DNA of 64,000 nucleotides. Origin: a virus. Positions 58,641-64,000 of the stretch are shown in pieces; positions within the stretch are counted from its first letter, which is position 1, and every line of letters begins with the position of its first letter. The stretch is taken from positions 26,257 through 90,256 of IMG/VR virus record IMGVR_UViG_3300048930_001424, one strand, 5' to 3'. A program made the translations under genes and the position numbers. The notes below the pieces were generated by a model that was not told the DNA's origin, made no database searches, and saw nothing but the letters and a program-made list of their open reading frames with translations.

Positions 58641-60635
58641 GTGGCCGACACGCGGGGCATCCGGGCTGGACGGGCGTTCGTCGAACTCGGCGTGAGCGAC
58701 AAGCTCACGGCTGGGCTTCGCCGCGCCCAGAAGCAGCTTCAGGCCTTCGGCGCTGGCCTGCGCTCCATCGGTACCCGGCTCGCAGGCATCGGGGCCGCGG
58801 CGGCCGCCGGTCTCCTGGGCACCGCCAAGGTCTTCTCGGAGATGGGGGATGTGCTCGACAAGATGAGCATCCGCACCGGCGTCAGCGTCGAGGCGCTGTC
58901 GGAACTGGGGTATGCCGCCGAGCTCTCGGGCGCGGACCTGGAGGCGCTCGAATCGGGCGTCCGGATCATGCAGCGCACGCTGGGCGAGGCGGCTCAGGGG
59001 ACCGGCACGGCCGTCGAGGCACTCGACAGGCTCGGCCTCAGCGCAGAGCAACTGGCCGGGCTCTCCCCGGAGCAGCAGTTCAAGGTCCTGGCCGATCGGA
59101 TCTCCAAGGTCGCGGACCCCACGTTGCGGGCCGCCATCGCGATGGAGGTCTTCGGCAAGGCAGGGACCAAGCTCTTGCCGCTCATGGCCGACGGCGCTGC
59201 GGGCATCGAGGCGATGCAGGAGGAGGCCCGGCGACTCGGCCTGACCGTCAGCACCGAGACCGCCCGCGACGCCGCACAGCTCAACGATGCCCTCGGCACC
59301 CTTTGGAAAGTGCTCAAGCAGGGCGTGTTCACCATCGGCGGGGCGCTCGCGCCGCTCCTGAAGGACATCGCCGAGCGCATCACCCGCATCATCGTGAGCG
59401 CCACGACCTGGATCAAGGCGAACCGCGAAATCGTCGTGTGGGCGCTGAAGGTCGCGGCCGCCGTCGCGGTGGCGGGCGTGGCCATCATCGCGCTCGGCTC
59501 CATCGTCTCCGGCATCGGCGCGACCCTCGGCATCGTCGCCGGGGTCATCGGCGGGATCGGCACCGCATTCAGCCTGATCGGGGCCGCCATCGCGGCGATC
59601 CTGTCGCCGGTGGGGCTGGCGATCGCCGCCATCGTGGCGCTCGGCGGCGTGCTCATCGTCACCACCGGAGTCGGCGGCGACGCCCTCGCCTGGCTCGGCG
59701 AGCAGTTCACGCGCCTGCGCGACTGGGTGACCAAGGTCGTCGGCGGCATCTCCGACGCCCTCGCGGCGGGCGACATCGCGCTGGCGGCCGAGATCCTGTG
59801 GCTGTCGCTCAAGGTGGTATGGCAGCAGGGCGTCGCCGCGCTGAACAAGGTCTGGCTGGAAGCCAAGGAGTTCTTCGTCTCCACCGCCCACGGCATGTGG
59901 TACGGGGCGCTGGCGGCCGCCGAGATCGTCTTCCACGCGCTCGAGGTCGCGTGGATCGAGACCACTGCGTTCCTCTCCAAGACCTGGACCAACTTCACCA
60001 CCGGCTTCCAGCAGGTGTGGGAGTCGGCATCGTCGTGGGTCGCCAAGCGGATGCTGGAGATCCAGGGGCTGTTCGACTCCGGGCTCGACGTGGACGCCGC
60101 GAAGAGGGCCGTCGATGATCAACTCGAATCCCGCCTGGCGGAACTGGAAAGCGCGGCCCAGCGGCAGGTGGCCCAGCGCGAAGGACAGCGCGCCGCGGAG
60201 CGTGAGCAGGCTGCCGCCCTGCACGAGGCAACGCTCGCCGGGATCGGTCGGGACTTTGAGGAGGCCCAGGCCGCGCTCAAGGCGAACACGGAGGCGGGGC
60301 TCGCGGAGTCGCAAGCGGCGCTGGATGCCGCGAAGCAGAAGCTCGCCGATGTCATCGAGCAGGCCCGCCAGAAACGGGAGGCGGCGGACGCCGAGCGCGG
60401 CCCCGGCCGCACGCCGCGCGACCTGATGGCCGAGTTCGAGGACCGGCTCGCAGGGCTCGGCGAGGTCATCGGCAAGGGGATCAGCGTGCGCGGCACGTTC
60501 AACGCACGCGCGGCGCAGGGTCTGGAGTCCGACGGCGGGGCCGCCGAGCGGACGGCCCGGGCCACGGAGCAGACCGCCAAGCACACCAAGCGTCTGGCCG
60601 ACGCCGCGCAGAGCGGCGGGTTGACCTTCGCGTAA
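58641..60635 (+). CDS. Tail tape-measure protein (full length)
   Basis: The 664-residue protein has an N-terminal helical part (MSIRTGVSVEALSELGYAAE), two hydrophobic segments between about residues 270 and 340 (VAAAVAVAGVAIIALG and IGAAIAAILSPVGLAIAAIVALGG), and a long C-terminal Ala/Glu coiled coil. This is the standard phage tape-measure layout. Its last ~230 residues are duplicated at the left window edge. GTG start close after the gp10-like gene. Confidence 0.9.
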   Translation: MADTRGIRAGRAFVELGVSDKLTAGLRRAQKQLQAFGAGLRSIGTRLAGIGAAAAAGLLGTAKVFSEMGDVLDKMSIRTGVSVEALSELGYAAELSGADLEALESGVRIMQRTLGEAAQGTGTAVEALDRLGLSAEQLAGLSPEQQFKVLADRISKVADPTLRAAIAMEVFGKAGTKLLPLMADGAAGIEAMQEEARRLGLTVSTETARDAAQLNDALGTLWKVLKQGVFTIGGALAPLLKDIAERITRIIVSATTWIKANREIVVWALKVAAAVAVAGVAIIALGSIVSGIGATLGIVAGVIGGIGTAFSLIGAAIAAILSPVGLAIAAIVALGGVLIVTTGVGGDALAWLGEQFTRLRDWVTKVVGGISDALAAGDIALAAEILWLSLKVVWQQGVAALNKVWLEAKEFFVSTAHGMWYGALAAAEIVFHALEVAWIETTAFLSKTWTNFTTGFQQVWESASSWVAKRMLEIQGLFDSGLDVDAAKRAVDDQLESRLAELESAAQRQVAQREGQRAAEREQAAALHEATLAGIGRDFEEAQAALKANTEAGLAESQAALDAAKQKLADVIEQARQKREAADAERGPGRTPRDLMAEFEDRLAGLGEVIGKGISVRGTFNARAAQGLESDGGAAERTARATEQTAKHTKRLADAAQSGGLTFA

Positions 60636-60647
60636 GGAGACACGTTC

Positions 60648-61457
60648 GTGCCGATCACGGTGACGGAGAAGTTCGAAAGCCGCAAGTCCACCAAGGGCGA
60701 CAACCCTTCGGCGGAGCTGGTCTACACCGTGCGCGGCACCAACGACGACCTCGCGGCCCGCAACTCCGCTGAGACCACCAGTCCCGCGACCTACGACGGC
60801 CAGCCGAGGCAGTCGGTCTCCGTGGAGCCGATCGGCGATGAGTTGTGGGAGGCCGTCGTCCGGTACGGGAAGAGCCAGGCCGGTTCACTGCCGGAGCCCG
60901 GAGAGAGCGTCTTCTCCTTCGACACCGGCGGCGGTACGCAGCACATCACGCAGAGCAAAGAGACCGTCTCCTCCCACGCGCCCTCCGGCTCGTCCCCCCC
61001 GGACTTCGGCGGCGCGATCGGCGTCACCGCCGACGGTGTCGAGGGCGTGGACATCACCGTCCCGGTCTTCCAGTTCTCCGAGACGCACTACTTCACCAAC
61101 GACCAGGTGACGCCCTCGTACAAGGGCACGCTCTTCTCGCTCACCGGCAAGGTGAACTCCGGCGCGTTCAAGGGGTTTCAAGCCGGCGAGGTCCTGTTTC
61201 TGGGCGCATCGGGCGCGCGGCGCGGCACCGATCCCGATGACGACTGGGAGATCTCCTTCCGGTTCGCGGCCAGCCCGAACGCCAGTGGCATCTCCGTGGG
61301 CGGCATCAGTGGCATCAGCAAAAAGGGGTGGGAGTACCTGTGGGTGCGGTACGCCGACCAGGAGGACACCGGCTCGCACGCAATCGTGAAGCGCCCGGTC
61401 GCGGCGTATGTCGAGCGCGTGTACGACGAGGGCAACTTCGCAGGATTGGGGATCTGA
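60648..61457 (+). CDS. Conserved phage tail-region protein, copy 2 (269 aa)
   Basis: Same length and frame as the protein at 698-1507, with scattered conservative changes concentrated around residues 40-55 and 105-120. GTG 60648 follows AAGGAG. Probably a tail-tip structural protein. Confidence 0.75.
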   Translation: MPITVTEKFESRKSTKGDNPSAELVYTVRGTNDDLAARNSAETTSPATYDGQPRQSVSVEPIGDELWEAVVRYGKSQAGSLPEPGESVFSFDTGGGTQHITQSKETVSSHAPSGSSPPDFGGAIGVTADGVEGVDITVPVFQFSETHYFTNDQVTPSYKGTLFSLTGKVNSGAFKGFQAGEVLFLGASGARRGTDPDDDWEISFRFAASPNASGISVGGISGISKKGWEYLWVRYADQEDTGSHAIVKRPVAAYVERVYDEGNFAGLGI

Positions 61458-61474
61458 CCCCCACGAGGAGACGC

Positions 61475-62503
61475 ATGGGCGACGTGTTCCGCAAAGTCCG
61501 ATCGGGCGAACCGCTCCGCATCCCCGCGGCGGCGTACAACGCCTTCGTCGATGCGGCGGTCGATCTGCGCCGGCGCGAGCGCAACGCCAACGCCGGGCCG
61601 GCGTTGGAGCCCGCGCAGCGCGGCATCGTGCTGGTCCGCAACGACTCCGACGATGATATCGAGCCGTACCACGCGCTGGCCATCACGGGCGTGCTCGTGC
61701 AGCCCGACAACGAGGACCAGGAGCGGACGTTCCACAGCCGCACGCCGCTGACGGGCGAAGTTGCCACGGAAGAATCACCGTCGCTCTCGTTCGTACTCGC
61801 GCTGCAACCGATCAAGCCGGGCGACCTCGGACGGTGCGTGCTCACGGGAGTCACGCCCGCGCGGGTCTTCATCACCAACGAGACGGACACGACCTGCGAG
61901 CTGGCTCCAGAGGAAACCGTGCTGGCCAGCACGCCCATGGGCGGCATCCCGATCCTGTGGAAGGAGGAGGGAGTCGGCGAGAAGTGGGCGGTGATCGAGA
62001 TGGGTCAGCCCTCGCCCGGCCGCGTCACGGCGATCCTCGGGGCAGCGCAGCCCATCCCGACGGAGAACAACCGCTGGCGCTACCCGTGGGTCGAGGCCCG
62101 GATCGACGGCGACCCCGGCAGCGACACATACCTCCGCTATGTCCCCGTGCCCGAGGGGCTGTCGTCGCAACTGGCCGGTGGCGGCGAGGACCCGACGCGG
62201 CTGGCGATCAACCGCTTCGAGGCCCACCACATGAACGACTTCGACCCCGGCTCCGGCTTCGGTGGGCTGCTCGGGTTGGGACCGGTGTGCGAGCTGCCGG
62301 GCGTGCTTCCGAAGTGCCCGCCCGCGCGGTCGCTCAAGCCCAGGCTCGTTCCGATTCCCGAGGGCGTCTGTGTGCAGCTCACCTGCGAGCGCAACAGCAA
62401 GGGCAGGCCGGTGTGGGTGTTTGAGGCGATGAGCCTCATCGAGATCGCCGACCCGGCCGACGAATATCGCAAGTTCAACATCTACATCGAGGGAGGCGCA
62501 TGA
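61475..62503 (+). CDS. Conserved phage structural protein, copy 2 (342 aa)
   Basis: Nearly identical to the protein at 1511-2539. Here ATG 61475 has a proper GAGGAG ribosome site in a 17-base spacer, which identifies the true start for both copies. It overlaps the methyltransferase gene by four bases. Confidence 0.75.
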   Translation: MGDVFRKVRSGEPLRIPAAAYNAFVDAAVDLRRRERNANAGPALEPAQRGIVLVRNDSDDDIEPYHALAITGVLVQPDNEDQERTFHSRTPLTGEVATEESPSLSFVLALQPIKPGDLGRCVLTGVTPARVFITNETDTTCELAPEETVLASTPMGGIPILWKEEGVGEKWAVIEMGQPSPGRVTAILGAAQPIPTENNRWRYPWVEARIDGDPGSDTYLRYVPVPEGLSSQLAGGGEDPTRLAINRFEAHHMNDFDPGSGFGGLLGLGPVCELPGVLPKCPPARSLKPRLVPIPEGVCVQLTCERNSKGRPVWVFEAMSLIEIADPADEYRKFNIYIEGGA

Positions 62504-63099
62504 CCACGACCTCCCCGAGCAAGCCCACACTCGACGCCCGCCGCGAACACGAGCGGAAGAAGTACGTCGCGCTCGCCGCGCGGCCCGCCGCGCCCGGAAC
62601 TGGCTACGGCGCAACCAACCACGGCGCAGCGGCTTTCCCGCTGATGCAGCGGCTGAAGCCCCGCTTCGTCGTGGACTTCGGGTGCGGTCGTAACGACTTC
62701 ATCGGCGCACTGCGGCGGATCGGCATTGACGGGCTCGGCATTGATTTCGCGCTCCCCGAGGCTGACGTCCCGCGGGCCATGCACAACACCGGCCTGCTCG
62801 ACGACGTTGCCGATGTGGTGACGAGCTTCGATGCTCTGGAGCACCTGCTCCCCGAGGACGTGGACGCGGTGCTCGCGGAGATGCGGCGGGTCAGTCGCCC
62901 GCGGGCGCACTTCGTGTTCTCGATCTGCACGCGCCCGAGCCGAACCACGGTCGCCGGGGAAGGGCTGCACCCGACCGTGCGGCCGCTGGCGTGGTGGCTG
63001 GAGCGGATCGGCCAGGTTGGCACGGTGACGGCCCCGAAAGCCGAGGGTCGGTACATCGTCGGGCGGTTCGCGGCCAAGGAGGGCTGCGGCTGTGCGTGA
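62500..63099 (+). CDS. Class I SAM-dependent methyltransferase, copy 2
   Basis: The 199-residue protein keeps VVDFGCGRN, GLGIDFA and TSFDALEHLLPEDV. It differs from the copy at 2536-3135 at a modest number of positions, none in the SAM loop except Asn-Ala to Asn-Asp after it. Coupled on both sides as in copy 1. Confidence 0.75.
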   Translation: MTTTSPSKPTLDARREHERKKYVALAARPAAPGTGYGATNHGAAAFPLMQRLKPRFVVDFGCGRNDFIGALRRIGIDGLGIDFALPEADVPRAMHNTGLLDDVADVVTSFDALEHLLPEDVDAVLAEMRRVSRPRAHFVFSICTRPSRTTVAGEGLHPTVRPLAWWLERIGQVGTVTAPKAEGRYIVGRFAAKEGCGCA

Positions 63100-64000
63100 G
63101 AACCAGTCGGACATCGCGGCGCTTCAGGCGGGGCTCAAGGCGCGGAAGCCCGCGCGAGATGGCCTGCGCCTCTACACCGCCGACTTTGACTCGGTGTCCC
63201 TCGCCGGGTTCTACCGGGGCCGGTCGGCGTTCCTGATCCTCTCGGGGCCGTCACTCACGCAGGTGGACCTTTCGCAGCTCAACAAGCGCGGCATCGTCAC
63301 GATAGGGGTGAACAACTCCTGGTCGGTGCATCGCCCCACGCTTTGGACCTGCGTCGACGATCCGGGTCGCTTCATCGACACCGGCTGGAAAGACCCCGGC
63401 ATCCTGAAGTTCGTGCCGACATGCTGCTGGGACAAGCGGCTCCGCATCCAGAACCCCGATGGCACGATGCGCAACAGCGCGTTCCGTGTCCGGCAGATGC
63501 CCAGCGTCCTGTTCTTCCGCCGCGCCGATCATTTCGATCATGAGCGATTCCTGACGGGCGACTCGGTCCCGTGGGGCAACGACGCCAAGCACGCGGACTC
63601 GCTCGGGATCACAGGCAAGCGCAGCGTCATGCTCGTCGCCCTGCGCCTGCTGCATCACCTGGGCTTCGGCACCGTGTATCTGCTCGGCTGCGACTTCAAG
63701 ATGGCCGCTGACCGCAGGTACGCCTTCAATGAGCACCGGGCACCCAATGCCATCAGGCACAACAACGTCCTGTACGACTCCCTGGCCCGGCGCTTCGAGG
63801 CGCTGCGTCCGCACTTCGACAAGCACCGGTTTCGCGTGATCAACTGCTCCCCGGGCAGCGAGCTCCAGGCGTTCGACCGCATGGACTTCGACGCGGCGGT
63901 GAAAGCCGCATCCGCCGAGTGCGGCAAGCCGGTGAGCACGCAGGGTTGGTACGAACCAAACCCGAAGGCCATTCCCAGCCCGCAGGAGGCCGCCCGATGA
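63092..64000 (+). CDS. DUF115-like / sialyltransferase-fold protein, copy 2
   Basis: A 302-residue protein, complete to its TGA at the last base of the window. It keeps FLILSGPSL, GIVTIGVNNSW and VYLLGCDFKM. Two residues are added near the C-terminus compared with the copy at 3128-4030. A four-base overlap with a following ATG is expected just at the window edge. Confidence 0.6.
   Translation: MRENQSDIAALQAGLKARKPARDGLRLYTADFDSVSLAGFYRGRSAFLILSGPSLTQVDLSQLNKRGIVTIGVNNSWSVHRPTLWTCVDDPGRFIDTGWKDPGILKFVPTCCWDKRLRIQNPDGTMRNSAFRVRQMPSVLFFRRADHFDHERFLTGDSVPWGNDAKHADSLGITGKRSVMLVALRLLHHLGFGTVYLLGCDFKMAADRRYAFNEHRAPNAIRHNNVLYDSLARRFEALRPHFDKHRFRVINCSPGSELQAFDRMDFDAAVKAASAECGKPVSTQGWYEPNPKAIPSPQEAAR

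Larger units (their letters stand above)
59942..64000. repeat. Right copy of the ~4 kb diverged direct repeat
   Basis: This is the partner of 1-4030: tape-measure C-terminus and the next four genes in the same order and frames. The right copy keeps a 14-base stretch with a ribosome site before the 61475 gene that the left copy lacks, and a 9-base difference in the tape measure. The window ends exactly at the stop of the DUF115-like gene, so the expected second Hint gene would begin at the overlapping ATG. Confidence 0.93.

Noticed and set aside
57744-60584. Long leftward open frame of 946 codons opposite the tape-measure gene
   Set aside because: It is the antisense shadow of a GC-rich coding region; the rightward frame carries the recognisable tape-measure protein and matches the repeat copy.
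1-64000. The terminal repeat as a simple assembly duplicate or phage terminal redundancy
   Set aside because: The two copies differ by many substitutions (about 12 of the first 60 bases) and several indels, which identical redundancy or misassembly would not produce.

Overview
The window reads as GC-rich bacterial chromosome made of prophage and defence DNA. The GC-rich codon use, the frequent GTG starts, the DUF2924/serine-recombinase cassette and a phage gene set built around a prim-pol/DUF3987 replication protein suggest a Planctomycetota-like host. That assignment is inference with low confidence; no rRNA, tRNA or housekeeping gene is present to fix it.

Layout. (1) 1-5463: the 3' end of a tail module: tape-measure C-terminus, two conserved structural proteins, a SAM methyltransferase, a DUF115-like protein and a Ser/Gly-rich protein with an internal Hint (intein-like) domain. 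(2) 5477-31390: a defence island of about 26 kb. It holds a leftward XRE-ImmA/IrrE pair and a rightward five-gene system with its own strong promoter and terminator: XRE-SNF2 helicase-DUF3883, PRTase-like protein, NADAR-DUF1156 DNA methylase fusion, DUF499 ATPase and HEPN protein. After these come a leftward GmrSD-like DUF262/DUF1524 protein and a rightward type I restriction operon hsdR-M-S that runs straight into a Septu-like ATPase/HNH pair. (3) 31749-34317: the DUF2924, large serine recombinase and HTH cassette, probably the integrase end of a second prophage. (4) 34409-37218: a compact two-gene QueC-like cassette whose partner protein begins Met-Gly. (5) 37375-45978: early phage genes: sigma-like factor, RecA-like ATPase, DUF669, RusA, zinc-finger protein, helicase, prim-pol/DUF3987 and ParB-methyltransferase. 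(6) 45998-47995: a leftward operon of small accessory genes. (7) 48154-64000: the complete late region from terminase, portal, fused protease-capsid, head-tail and tail-tube proteins, frameshifted tail chaperone and tape measure to a second, diverged copy of the same tail genes that open the window.

How it fits together. Positions 1-4030 and 59942-64000 are a co-directional, diverged repeat. The simplest reading is two related prophages in tandem with a defence island between them, either carried by the first one or trapped at the junction. Three copies of a two-block element (GCGCGACAA, exactly 13 bases, then GCAGAGGGGTA) stand ahead of the recombinase, early and head gene blocks. They may be promoters or leaders for the phage-encoded sigma-like factor.

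The strongest candidates for something undescribed are the five-gene NADAR/PRTase/HEPN-equipped methylase-helicase system at 7356-20240, the Met-Gly protein plus QueC-like pair at 34409-37218, and the three-copy leader element. All family calls are by reading motifs; no database search was possible.
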